From assembly GCF_031181385.1 (NCBI RefSeq), contig NZ_JAPSKV010000005.1:1-64000 (forward strand): a DNA stretch of 64,000 nt, given 5' to 3'. Source of the DNA: Fredinandcohnia onubensis (GTDB taxonomy: Bacteria; Bacillota; Bacilli; Bacillales; Bacillaceae_L). Made by a program: the position numbers and the translations under genes. The notes beneath the pieces were generated by a model. It made no database searches and had not been told where the DNA came from. It saw only the letters and a program-made list of their open reading frames with translations. This document shows positions 27,238 to 35,932 of the stretch, piece after piece (position 1 is the first letter of the stretch; each line of letters begins with the position of its first letter).

Positions 27238-27738
27238 TTATATGGGTAAAAATAAATGCAACAAAAAGAGAAAAGTTAAAAGAAAAGCAGATGTGTAATG
27301 GAACTTCCGGCGAACCCCGGAGGATTTTTTATGACGTAGATATCCTGCAAAAAGAGTAATTGCTAGTAACAGAATGGCTAATATACCACTTATCATCTTT
27401 GGATTTGTATACCCTATTAACTCCCCTAGCTTGACGAGCATGATTCCCCCATGAAACACAATTAATATCGTTCCGATGATTGCAAGCTTGATATGAGATT
27501 TCATCATTTTTCGTGACATTTTCGCAAGTGCTATTTTGAGTTTCCGTTCCTTCGTCCTGCGGATGACCAGAAAGATAAAATACATATTCACATCTACAAT
27601 AAATAAAATGATAGAGATTTGAGCGAAAACCTGCCCAAGTGTGACGATTTGCGAATCATGTGACCTAAAAATCCATATGTATATAAAAGTACTGATCACG
27701 AGTAGTGCATTTAAAAAAATCCAACTATAATAGGCCAT
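27238..27738 (-). CDS. Predicted di-heme four-helix membrane protein
   Basis: A 166-residue protein with about five hydrophobic segments. Two helices each carry a His pair with 13 residues between: SHIKLAIIGTILIVFHGG and FHYTSAFLLTFLFLLHLF. That spacing and pairing is the signature of two stacked b hemes as in cytochrome b561 and ferric-reductase-like membrane domains, so it may carry electrons across the membrane. There is no flavin or NAD domain and no redox partner next door. I do not know an exact family. The ribosome binding site is GGGGAGGTAAGAG. Confidence 0.6.
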   Translation of the reverse strand: MAYYSWIFLNALLVISTFIYIWIFRSHDSQIVTLGQVFAQISIILFIVDVNMYFIFLVIRRTKERKLKIALAKMSRKMMKSHIKLAIIGTILIVFHGGIMLVKLGELIGYTNPKMISGILAILLLAITLFAGYLRHKKSSGVRRKFHYTSAFLLTFLFLLHLFLPI

Positions 27739-27882
27739 CTCTTACCTCCCCTTCTATCTTGTTCCCATTTTATCAGATGGTTATGAAACTTGTTGTGTGG
27801 GATGTCACTAGGTGTACAGTAGTAAAGGACTGCTTTCTCCTGCATCTGTGGGGATGATAGATTTGATTTACTGGACTGCATT

Positions 27883-28215
27883 CTCCTAATTTCATTCAAA
27901 TGCAAGGGTGTTTACTTGGTTTGCTGGTTCACTCTCTCCTAATTTCATCCAAATTCAAGGATGTTTACTTGGTTTGCTGGTTCGCTCTCTCCTAATTTCA
28001 TCCAAATTCAAGGATGTTTACTTGGTTTGCTGGTTCGCTCTCTCCTAATTTCATCCAAATTCAAGGATGTTTACTTGGTTTGCTAGTTCGCTCTCTCCTA
28101 ATTTCATCCAAATTCAAGGATGTTTTCTAGGTTTTCCGGTTCACTTTCTCCTAACTTTATCCAAGTGCGAGGTAGGTAATTTAGTCCTCAGGTTCGCTTT
28201 TTACTAATTTCAACC
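27883..28215. repeat. 53-bp tandem repeat array, seven units
   Basis: Units begin with CTCCTAATTTCATCCAAATT at 27883, 27936, 27989, 28042, 28095, 28148 and, degenerate, 28201, exactly 53 bp apart. The central three or four are nearly identical and both ends are decayed. The period is not a multiple of three and no ORF spans it, so it is not a protein repeat. There are no spacers, so it is not CRISPR. It lies in a 617-bp gap between divergent genes. Confidence 0.9.
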
Positions 28216-28355
28216 AAACACAATCAAGCTAACACTGTTTTCCAACAAACATTCTTCCCATAAGCTTCTCATTTACTGCATATTAGTTTCCATCCTCCTA
28301 AACTAATTACAGACGTGCTAAAATTGAAATACAAAAGGAAAATGGAGGGAATTTG

Positions 28356-28583
28356 ATGTCTACTTGTAATATCGATCATTCGAAAGCCGATGTGGTTAAA
28401 AAGCTCCAGAGCCAGGAAAGCTTTTTGCCCAAAGAACTCTATAAAAAGGCGGCTCTGTTTTTAGAGCAAGAGCACACGCAACTAACATTAAATGAATTGT
28501 TTCACCTTTTAAAAAAATATGATTTAGTGACTGAAGAACAACAAAAGCGTAATCTTGCGATGGAGGAACTGTTTCAATCATAA
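28356..28583 (+). CDS. Hypothetical small protein
   Basis: A 75-residue protein, mostly helical and rich in Leu, Lys and Gln (MSTCNIDHSKADVVKKL...). I do not recognise the family. ATG 28356 has TGGAGGGA 5 nt upstream. A terminator hairpin (AAAGGCACC / GGTGCCTTTT) follows at 28596-28625. Confidence 0.65.
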   Translation: MSTCNIDHSKADVVKKLQSQESFLPKELYKKAALFLEQEHTQLTLNELFHLLKKYDLVTEEQQKRNLAMEELFQS

Positions 28584-28595
28584 TTTTTCAAATTT

Positions 28596-28625
28596 AAAAG
28601 GCACCGAATTGAGGTGCCTTTTTAT
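28596..28625. terminator. Bidirectional terminator
   Basis: AAAAGGCACC and GGTGCCTTTTT form a stem between convergent genes. Confidence 0.85.
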
Positions 28626-28636
28626 CTTTGCCTCCC

Positions 28637-29137
28637 TTACATAGAAAGGGCCTTATTAGCTAAAGTAACATCATTCCTAAGTAATTTTTCTAAATCGTAA
28701 GACGGGTAATAGCCGTTTTTAAGCATATAATTATATACATTTGCATGACATTGGATGGCTTTTTGAAGATGCTTTGAAAAAACATTTCGTAATTGTGGTG
28801 TAGCTGTTTCAGTTATCGCAATTGCATAATTACGCACAGCTGTCTTTGCAAAAGCTAATAAATCACCTGAATAAAATGCAGGATCCAGGCGTCTATCATC
28901 TACTTCTCCACGCGGCGTCATTTTGTAAAACCGTAGTAAATCGCTTAGATTTGCTTCTAAGTCCCTGATTGTTTGTTGATAAAGTTGCTTTAATTCACGG
29001 TCTTGAACTTTCCCAATCGCATCCTTAAGCTTTATAAGTCCAATTGACTGATATACTACTAGCTCATGAAGTTCAAGTGTTTCATGCCACGCAAGTGTTT
29101 TTTGTCTTTCGTCATTTGAGTTGCTATTATATGTCAT
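28637..29137 (-). CDS. CotF-family spore coat protein
   Basis: A 166-residue protein of the coat F family, with [18 protein letters not shown] near the N terminus and a second helix pair ending [16 protein letters not shown]. The helical bundle resembles ferritin-like folds. In B. subtilis the nearest relatives are CotF and YhcQ. It is expected in the mother cell during sporulation. The ribosome binding site is GGGAGAG. Confidence 0.75.
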   Translation of the reverse strand: MTYNSNSNDERQKTLAWHETLELHELVVYQSIGLIKLKDAIGKVQDRELKQLYQQTIRDLEANLSDLLRFYKMTPRGEVDDRRLDPAFYSGDLLAFAKTAVRNYAIAITETATPQLRNVFSKHLQKAIQCHANVYNYMLKNGYYPSYDLEKLLRNDVTLANKALSM

Positions 29138-29228
29138 ACTTTTCTCTCCCTACAAAATAGTCCTTAACAGTAATATTCAATAGGTGCTATGATAGTTAAT
29201 TGTCCTAGGTAAAATGGGCTACGACCCA

Positions 29229-31016
29229 TTAATTTGTGAGAGCACTTTTCTCCTCGACGTACTTGCGAATAACAGAAAGGAAGTCCTCCCCGTAACGCTC
29301 TAGTTTTGTCTTAGCAACTCCTTTAATTTCAAGCAACTCTTTTTCTTCCGTCGGCGCCATTTCACTCATTTCGCGTAACGTACTATCCGAAAAGACAATA
29401 TATGGTGGTACTTGATCTCGAGTCGAGATTTCTTTTCTGACCTCACGAAGTATTTCAAAGAGTGTATTATCAGTAACAATCTGTTTTTTCATCACCTGTT
29501 CCTTCTTATAAATTTTTACTTCCCCTTTAAGAACAGGCAGAGCTTTTGCATCAAGAATAAGCACTGGATACTGAGAGTTTGTCAGTTTGACATATCCTTC
29601 GGCAGCTAAATAGTCGATTAAACCGACAATTTGTTTTTCGGAATATTTCTTCAGCAACCCATAAGTGGATAAGGATGTAAACCCTAATTCAAGGATTTTT
29701 TTGTTCCTTGATCCTTTCAACACCTGGGCAACCAGCGTCTTCCCAAATCGTTCTTTCATTCGTTTGATACAAGAAAACACCATTAGCGCCTCTGTGGTTA
29801 CATCTATTTTTTCACGGTCATCCGTACAGTTAAAACAACGTCCACATTCGGGACTTTCGTTCTCTCCGAAATATTCTAGAATATAGGTTTGTAGGCATTT
29901 TTCTGTATGACAATAATCAATCATTTGCTGCAGCTTATGATATTCTTGCTCTTTTTTGCCTTCATCCATTGTTGATTGCTCAATCAGGAACTTCTGAAGC
30001 TGGATATCCTGTGAAGCGAATAATAAGTAACAATCACTTTTTTCGCCATCACGCCCTGCCCGTCCCGCTTCTTGGTAATATGCTTCAATATTTTTCGGGA
30101 GATTGTAGTGAATGACAAATCTTACATTACTTTTGTCAATCCCCATTCCAAACGCATTTGTCGCAATCATGACATTGACCGTATCAAATAAGAAATCCTC
30201 CTGAGCCCTTTTTCGCTCCTCATCTGAAAGTCCGGCATGGTATTTTCCTACTAAATGTCCCTCTTTTTCTAAAAACGCATGAAGTTCATTGACTTCACGG
30301 CGTGTTGCAGCATACACAATTCCGGATTGATTCTTGTTTTCTTTTAAAAAGCTTTTGACAAAATCTCGCTTGTTTTCACCTTTTAGGATATTAAATGTTA
30401 GATTTTCTCTAGCAAACCCGGTAATAAAAACAGCAGATGGGGTAATTTGCAATTGGCTGCAAATATCATCCTTTACTTCAACAGTTGCGGTTGCAGTCAA
30501 TGCAGCAACAACGGGCTTTTCCGGTAGTTCCGCAATCATATATTGGATGTTTCGATAGCTAGGCCTGAAATCATGTCCCCACTGTGAAATACAGTGTGCT
30601 TCATCAACAGCAATCATTGAAATTGGGATAGAAGATAATAGGGATCGAAATTGAGAGGATTCGAGTCGTTCAGGAGCAATATAAATGATTTTATAACGGC
30701 CAAGCCTTGCGTCCTGCAGTCTTTCCTGAATTTCCTGCAAGGAAATACTACTATTAATATAAGTAGCCGCAATTCCAACTCCGAGCAAAGTGTCTACCTG
30801 GTCCTTCATCAATGAGATCAAAGGAGAAATGACGATTGTTATTCCTTCAAAAATCAAAGCCGGAATTTGATAGCATAAAGACTTCCCGCCCCCAGTTGGC
30901 ATAATTGCGAGCGTATCGTTTCCTTCTAAAATGTTCTCAATAATGGATTCCTGCCCAGGTCTGAAGGAAGGATATCCAAAATACGACTGTAATACCTGTT
31001 TCGCTTGTTCAATCAT
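29229..31016 (-). CDS. recQ: ATP-dependent DNA helicase RecQ
   Basis: A 595-residue RecQ helicase that unwinds DNA 3'-5' in recombination and fork repair. N-terminal motifs are FRPGQ (Q motif), [12 protein letters not shown] (Walker A), [16 protein letters not shown] (DEAH and aromatic loop) and [10 protein letters not shown] (motif VI). A zinc-binding RQC region has Cys at [15 protein letters not shown], and an HRDC domain ends the protein. ATG 31016 has AAAGGTG 6 nt upstream; an in-frame GTG lies at 31025. Confidence 0.93.
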   Translation of the reverse strand: MIEQAKQVLQSYFGYPSFRPGQESIIENILEGNDTLAIMPTGGGKSLCYQIPALIFEGITIVISPLISLMKDQVDTLLGVGIAATYINSSISLQEIQERLQDARLGRYKIIYIAPERLESSQFRSLLSSIPISMIAVDEAHCISQWGHDFRPSYRNIQYMIAELPEKPVVAALTATATVEVKDDICSQLQITPSAVFITGFARENLTFNILKGENKRDFVKSFLKENKNQSGIVYAATRREVNELHAFLEKEGHLVGKYHAGLSDEERKRAQEDFLFDTVNVMIATNAFGMGIDKSNVRFVIHYNLPKNIEAYYQEAGRAGRDGEKSDCYLLFASQDIQLQKFLIEQSTMDEGKKEQEYHKLQQMIDYCHTEKCLQTYILEYFGENESPECGRCFNCTDDREKIDVTTEALMVFSCIKRMKERFGKTLVAQVLKGSRNKKILELGFTSLSTYGLLKKYSEKQIVGLIDYLAAEGYVKLTNSQYPVLILDAKALPVLKGEVKIYKKEQVMKKQIVTDNTLFEILREVRKEISTRDQVPPYIVFSDSTLREMSEMAPTEEKELLEIKGVAKTKLERYGEDFLSVIRKYVEEKSALTN

Positions 31017-31156
31017 AAAAAACACCTTTTTAAATTTATTTTACTGATTTTGGCAAAAATGTGTGTTTGACGTAGTGTACTACCCCACATGTCCGCACGC
31101 CTTTGTGCATACTATACAGTGTGGTGTTAGCTCCTTATTCTTTATCTGTTCGTGTT

Positions 31157-31186
31157 AGGAAGTGAAAAATTCACTTCCTCTTTTTT
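31157..31186 (+). terminator. Orphan plus-strand terminator
   Basis: AGGAAGTGAA / TTCACTTCCT with an AAA loop and CTTTTTT tail: a textbook intrinsic terminator. No plus-strand gene precedes it, since recQ is on the minus strand. It could end a small RNA or act as an attenuator for the YeiH gene. Confidence 0.7.
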
Positions 31187-31249
31187 AGTCCCAGACCATG
31201 TGAGTCATGAAGTCGATGCCACAGGACGTGGCATTCTTAGTCTTTGTTC
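31187..31249. repeat. Dispersed repeat, copy C (middle portion)
   Basis: Matches the middle of copy B: GCCACAGGACGTGGCATTCT then TAGTCTTTG, preceded by a diverged CCAGACCATGTGAGTCATGA. The ends of copies A and B are missing. The 31017-31346 gap holds no recognisable gene. Confidence 0.6.
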
Positions 31250-31346
31250 AATAGATAAGATAATTATAAAGGAAGAACTTAAAGGTGTGAAGGGTGTCTA
31301 CGATATGGTAAGATAAAACTTATTAAATATATGAGGGATGAAACAC

Positions 31347-32399
31347 GTGAGTAATGCAAATCTACAAGTATCACAACCTTACGAAAAAAAATCTTTCCTG
31401 TTAGAGCATACACAGTCACTTCGAAATAAACTTCCTGGTGTGGCTCTCGTTTTTATTATAGGCGTTTTGGCGAACTCGCTAGGTAAGGATTTTCCGTTGA
31501 TCGGCGGGGCTGTAATTGCAATCATCATCGGAATCATGGTCCGAAACTTTTTGGGCATACCAACTGTTTTTTCGGAAGGTATTTCCTATACGTTGAAAAC
31601 GTTGCTTAAGACATCAATTGTTCTTCTTGGTTTTGGTCTTAGTTATGCGAGTATCTTTCAGCTAGGATATGAAGCCATACTATTAGTTGTTGTAGCGGTT
31701 TTAGCGGGAATACTTTTTACGTTTTTGTTGGCCAAGCTCTTTAAGCTGAGTGGGAATATTCCCATTCTTGTTTCTCTAGGAACAGCAATTTGTGGAGCAA
31801 CAGCCATTGTGACATCAAGCCCAATTGTTCGTGCAAAAGAGGAAGAAACAGCATATGCGATTAATACAATCTTTGCTTTCAACGTCTTGGCGGTGTTATT
31901 CTACCCACTAATTGGACAACTTTTTTCCATGCCAGACCATATTTTTGGAATATGGGCAGGTGTCGCGATACATGACACTTCATCCGTAGTAGCCGCTGGA
32001 TATAGTTATAGCAGTACTGCAGGCGATACTTCTGTCATCATCAAGTTGATCCGAACACTTATGCTCGTGCCTGTTACTCTCATTCTATCTATCTTTATTT
32101 CTATGAAATCAAATGGAGTCGCGGGCAGCAAAGTCAAAATAAGTAAGGTATTTCCTATTTTCATCTTATTTTTTGCTGGAGCGGTGGCGGTAAATACCAT
32201 CTTCTCGCTTCCAACATCGGTTACGAGTGTTACAGATGGGGTTGCCAAATTTCTAATCCTTATGGTCATGGCAAGTGTGGGGCTAGGTACTGATTTCAAA
32301 AAGATCAAATCAGTCGGCCTACGTCCATTATTCTTAGGGTTACTATCATCTGTCATGATGGGGCTGTTGACTCTTACTATTATTAATATACTTTATTAA
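31347..32399 (+). CDS. YeiH/UPF0324 family membrane transporter
   Basis: A 350-residue polytopic membrane protein with about ten helices, matching the YeiH (putative sulfate exporter) family: GGAVIAIIIGIMVRNFLG, TLLKTSIVLLGFGLSY, SLGTAICGATAIVTSSPIV and AIHDTSSVVAAGYSYS. Transport substrate is not established in bacteria. GTG 31347 is chosen since GAGGG lies 9 nt upstream; ATG 31338 is in frame but directly abuts that GAGGG. Confidence 0.82.
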   Translation: MSNANLQVSQPYEKKSFLLEHTQSLRNKLPGVALVFIIGVLANSLGKDFPLIGGAVIAIIIGIMVRNFLGIPTVFSEGISYTLKTLLKTSIVLLGFGLSYASIFQLGYEAILLVVVAVLAGILFTFLLAKLFKLSGNIPILVSLGTAICGATAIVTSSPIVRAKEEETAYAINTIFAFNVLAVLFYPLIGQLFSMPDHIFGIWAGVAIHDTSSVVAAGYSYSSTAGDTSVIIKLIRTLMLVPVTLILSIFISMKSNGVAGSKVKISKVFPIFILFFAGAVAVNTIFSLPTSVTSVTDGVAKFLILMVMASVGLGTDFKKIKSVGLRPLFLGLLSSVMMGLLTLTIINILY

Positions 32400-32405
32400 T
32401 AACTA

Positions 32406-32438
32406 GGAAGTTGGGAAATCATTTCCCAACTTCTTTTC
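32406..32438. terminator. Bidirectional terminator
   Basis: GGAAGTTGGGAAA and TTTCCCAACTTC form a 12-bp stem with a 3-nt loop and TTTTC, overlapping the stop of the convergent gene. Confidence 0.8.
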
Positions 32439-32850
32439 GTTCCTCTAAGATGTCACAAATTATTTGGATGTGAAAGGATGCCCATGCTTTTTCACGAAAA
32501 TGAAGAATCACACTAAAGAAAAGCAAGGCAAAATAAAGGATACTGAAAAGGATCAAATACAAATAGCCCTTTCCAAAAAGGAACTTTTGCAATTGGCTTG
32601 CAAAAAGAAACAAAAACCATGGGACTGCTGTAATTAAAACGGGAATGATGCCAGAGCCATTTTGCTCTTTTAACATGCGGTAATAAATGATTTGTAACGT
32701 TTGTGAATCAATTTTTTCATAGAAAGCCTTAATATCTCGGACTTCCTCCATATCTTTAACATGTTGGAAGGTGTAATCATGATCTATATTCTTTTTTAGC
32801 CTAAGATAAATTTTATGAGCATCTCCACGAAACGAAATCAACGGTAACAT
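32419..32850 (-). CDS. Hypothetical two-helix membrane protein
   Basis: A 143-residue protein: a charged N-terminal 60 residues, then two hydrophobic helices (about 65-85 and 93-112) and a helical tail. I do not recognise the family. The ATG at 32850 abuts GAAGGG, so translation may instead begin at the in-frame TTG at 32841 with better spacing. It is convergent with the YeiH gene. Confidence 0.6.
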   Translation of the reverse strand: MLPLISFRGDAHKIYLRLKKNIDHDYTFQHVKDMEEVRDIKAFYEKIDSQTLQIIYYRMLKEQNGSGIIPVLITAVPWFLFLFASQLQKFLFGKGYLYLILFSILYFALLFFSVILHFREKAWASFHIQIICDILEERKEVGK

Positions 32851-32907
32851 CCCTTCATCAAATCAGAGTATATTGTTAGCCATTCCCGGTTTTGTACATG
32901 AAAATGC

Positions 32908-32934
32908 CCCCAATTTTGGCTTGGGGGCAACTGT
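32908..32934 (-). terminator. Terminator of the molybdopterin oxidoreductase gene
   Basis: TGCCCCCAA and TTGGGGGCA form a 9-bp GC-rich stem; the minus strand continues TTTTC. Confidence 0.75.
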
Positions 32935-32935
32935 T

Positions 32936-35299
32936 TTAGGCTGGAGGATCAATATTTAAATCATCTGCAATTTCTTTTTCTTGATATTGTGTATCTTTTC
33001 GTGCATTGAAGCGCTCTGCTTTTTCAACATACACCGCAATATTGTAATCAGGAATACCAGCATATTTTTCATAGCGTCCTCTTGGTAATAAAAAGTTACC
33101 TTCTGGGAAGTGAACGCCTAGATTTTTTCTGGCGATATCAGCTAATTTAGCTTTTCCTTGGAATACTCCAAAGCCATTGTGGACAACGATCGCTTCACCG
33201 TCTGCAACCCGAAGCTCCTTCGCATCCATTGGATTGATTAACACATCATAACGGCCAGCTCCATTGAATGGATCAACCTCTTTATAAATCATCGAATTAA
33301 ATTGCTTTCCACGGCGAGTTGTTAATACGAATTGTTCTTCTTTTTTACCGAAATCAGGGATATCAACAGGGATTAGACTTCCCTTTCCATCCGGAGTCGG
33401 ACACACTCCACCTTCACAAAGCCATGCTCCTCCCCATTGGAACACATCCCCTTTTTTCTTGAGGTGTTGTATGCCGTTGTAGTTCGGATTGGCAATGGCA
33501 ATTTCATCGCGAATTTCCTGTCCGCTCTTAAAATCAATTAAATGTGCTTTTTCAGGTTTTACCCGCTTGGCGAGGTCAACATAAATTTTCCACTCTGCAC
33601 GTGCTTCAGCAATTTCATTTTTATTGCCTTCAATTTCAGGTGAAAAATAAACCATTCGCTCTGTTGATGTTGAAGTTCCTCCACCCTCTTGTTCATATCT
33701 TGTTTTCGCCGGTAAAACAATGACGGCTTCTTTTGCATCCACAAGTGTTGAAGTGTTTAAAATAATATCTTGATGCACACGAATATCTAGTTCAGACAAT
33801 GCTTTTTCGACAAACTTAGGGTCTGGCATTGTTTCAAGGAAATTGCCTCCAGACATATAATAAAGTTTTACCTTTCGCTCATGATCCTCTGGGAGTACGA
33901 TATTCTCGAGAGTAACCCCCACAATATCCCCTTGCCATTTTTGAATCTCAAAGCCCCAAATCTCTTCAAGGCGCTTCCTGTTTTTTTCATCAAATTCGCC
34001 ACCTGGCAGGACAAATGGATCGGCTCCCATTTCACCAGAACCTTGTACAGAAGAGTGCCCACGGAACGGCATAAGACCATTATACTTGCGGCCTAAGTGG
34101 CCACGCAGCAAGGCAAGATTTGCCACCTGCGAGATATTATCAGTTGCAAATGAATGCATCGTTAAGCCCATTGCCCATGTGTACACGGCATTTTTACTCT
34201 TGGCTAAAAGTTCTGCAAGTTCTCCGATTCTCTCTTTTGATACACCGGATGACTTTTCAATCTCATCCCAACTTTGCGCTTTTGCGTGCTCTTTTAATTC
34301 TTCATACCCATTTACATGTTCCTTCACGAACTTATGATTAATCGCAGATCCATGCTGCTTTTCTTCCATTTCAAACCAATGCTTCATAATTCCAAACATG
34401 AAGGCAATGTCTCCGCCAATGCTAACTTGGTAAAAATCATCTGCAAGCTTTGTTCCAAATAGGGCAGATTCCATATTAGATGGGATCCAGTATTTATCCA
34501 TTGCAGGTTCTCTGTGTGGGTTAATTACAATAATTTTTGTACCACGCTTTTTAGCTTCCAGCATGTATTTCGTTGAAACAGGTGAACTGTTTGATGCAAC
34601 ACTTCCCCAGAATACCAATACGTCTGTACCAATCCAGTCCTGATAATTGGAAGTCGATGCCCCAACACCGATAGAACGCTTCATCGCTGTTTTACTTGGC
34701 GAATGACAAATACGGGAAGCGTTATCAATATGGTTCGTTCCTAAGAAACGTGATACCTTAGCAGCCACATAATAAGATTCATTCGTAATCCCTCGGGAAG
34801 TCAGGTAAAATGCATACTGCTTCGGGTTCAACTTCTTCATTTTATTTGCAATCATGTCCATTGCTTCATCCCAGGAGATTCTAGAAAACTTTCTTTGTCC
34901 TTTACGACGAATCATCGGGTACGGTATTCTACCGAGCTTTCTTAGTTCAGTACTATTAAGCTTACGAAGCTCATCGATATCAGTATGAAGAATATCCGAT
35001 TGAATCGCCGGCATTGTACTTAAACGCAGTACATTTAAACGTGTCGTGCACATATGCGGACCTGTCAATGTTTGATCATAAAGTCCGGAAACACCAAGTG
35101 CACATCCGTCACAAACACCTTGCGTTAAAATACGAGTCGCATACCCTAGATTGTCCTTGTTTTCCCACGCAACTTTCATTGTATCTCGAATATGTTTCGG
35201 CTTCACTTTTCCTAAACCAAATGGGATTGGACTGACCCAATGCTTTGGTTGTGGCATTTTTGTTGATTTTATAGGTCCCTGATGCTTTGTTTCTCCCAC
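32936..35299 (-). CDS. FdhF/YdeP-type molybdopterin oxidoreductase
   Basis: A 787-residue cytosolic bis-MGD oxidoreductase of the FdhF/YdeP family. An N-terminal Cys cluster (Cys63, Cys66 in VCDGCALG and Cys84) suits one Fe-S centre. The Mo ligand is probably Cys198 in ASRICHSPS. DVLVFWGSVASNSSP and the MPFRGHSSVQGSGEMG segment are typical. The substrate is not proven: formate is implied by the neighbours fdhD, DUF2294 and an OFA transporter. The start is GTG with AAGGAGG upstream. The preceding leader has a terminator and the conserved hairpin described below. Confidence 0.88.
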   Translation of the reverse strand: MGETKHQGPIKSTKMPQPKHWVSPIPFGLGKVKPKHIRDTMKVAWENKDNLGYATRILTQGVCDGCALGVSGLYDQTLTGPHMCTTRLNVLRLSTMPAIQSDILHTDIDELRKLNSTELRKLGRIPYPMIRRKGQRKFSRISWDEAMDMIANKMKKLNPKQYAFYLTSRGITNESYYVAAKVSRFLGTNHIDNASRICHSPSKTAMKRSIGVGASTSNYQDWIGTDVLVFWGSVASNSSPVSTKYMLEAKKRGTKIIVINPHREPAMDKYWIPSNMESALFGTKLADDFYQVSIGGDIAFMFGIMKHWFEMEEKQHGSAINHKFVKEHVNGYEELKEHAKAQSWDEIEKSSGVSKERIGELAELLAKSKNAVYTWAMGLTMHSFATDNISQVANLALLRGHLGRKYNGLMPFRGHSSVQGSGEMGADPFVLPGGEFDEKNRKRLEEIWGFEIQKWQGDIVGVTLENIVLPEDHERKVKLYYMSGGNFLETMPDPKFVEKALSELDIRVHQDIILNTSTLVDAKEAVIVLPAKTRYEQEGGGTSTSTERMVYFSPEIEGNKNEIAEARAEWKIYVDLAKRVKPEKAHLIDFKSGQEIRDEIAIANPNYNGIQHLKKKGDVFQWGGAWLCEGGVCPTPDGKGSLIPVDIPDFGKKEEQFVLTTRRGKQFNSMIYKEVDPFNGAGRYDVLINPMDAKELRVADGEAIVVHNGFGVFQGKAKLADIARKNLGVHFPEGNFLLPRGRYEKYAGIPDYNIAVYVEKAERFNARKDTQYQEKEIADDLNIDPPA

Positions 35300-35420
35300 T
35301 TTTTACTCCTCCTTCTCCTTTTTCCTTTATTACTATGTCTATGGTCAAAGTCAACTTATATTAACTATGCTTTCGGCATTAAACTACTTAATCCTTCTAA
35401 AACCCTAAAATTATAGAAAA

Positions 35421-35505
35421 AACCACCGAAACATGATTCTCTACGAACATAGAGAAATGAAACGGTGGTTAGTCTTTAGCAGGGTCGCTACCAAGTGCCA
35501 ACACA
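35421..35505 (-). promoter_or_regulatory. Candidate RNA switch: single hairpin and terminator
   Basis: On the minus strand, 35502-35468 folds as closing stem GUUGG/CUAAC, then CUU/AAG, then a hairpin UGGUAG-CGACC-CUGCUA. Next comes a terminator (AACCACCG at 35470-35463 with CGGTGGTT at 35428-35421, then TTTTTT). The closing stem's 3' arm overlaps the terminator's 5' arm, so the two folds exclude each other. Same motif and design as the leader of the OFA gene. It lies between the DUF2294 and oxidoreductase genes. Confidence 0.6.
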
Positions 35506-35508
35506 ATA

Positions 35509-35871
35509 TTATTTTGTTTTAAATTTCTTCTCTAGATCTTGATCAAATACAAAAACTGACATTCCGAAATCTCGATCAATATCAATATCAACAAATAAAT
35601 CTACTAGGTTTGAACCTAAAAACTCTTCCATTTCAACTGGTCTGTTTTTTCGGTACATTTCTTTTACCATTTCGGTTCTTGCCGCACGAAGCATTTGTTT
35701 TCCTTCATCCGCACCGGCAATAAATTTTTCAACTGGAGATAGGTTTCCTTCCATCTCACATATGGCCCAATTTTTACAAAAGGTTGTGGTGATTTTACTA
35801 GGTCCTTTCCCCATGTGCTTTTTGCGGAACGACCTCACTAGATTGCTAAACTCAGCTTCGTATTTATTCAT
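35509..35871 (-). CDS. DUF2294 protein
   Basis: A 120-residue soluble protein of DUF2294, like B. subtilis YrhF, whose gene is also next to a formate dehydrogenase-like gene. Motifs are LVRSFRKKHMGKGPSKITT and a VDLFVDIDIDRDF segment near the C terminus. Function is unknown. The ribosome binding site is GAGGTAG. It lies 61 bp after the OFA gene, in the same presumed operon. Confidence 0.78.
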   Translation of the reverse strand: MNKYEAEFSNLVRSFRKKHMGKGPSKITTTFCKNWAICEMEGNLSPVEKFIAGADEGKQMLRAARTEMVKEMYRKNRPVEMEEFLGSNLVDLFVDIDIDRDFGMSVFVFDQDLEKKFKTK

Positions 35872-35932
35872 TTTTTGTCTACCTCTTACTAGTTACTCAT
35901 TAACCTTAAGTTAATCAAGATTACAAAGAATG

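Noticed and set aside
27883-28215. Possible CRISPR array
   Set aside because: Units are contiguous 53-bp copies with no unique spacers, and no cas genes are present.
31089-31130. 13-codon plus-strand ORF (MSARLCAYYTVWC) before the orphan terminator
   Set aside because: No ribosome binding site precedes it; a non-coding transcript or attenuator is at least as likely.
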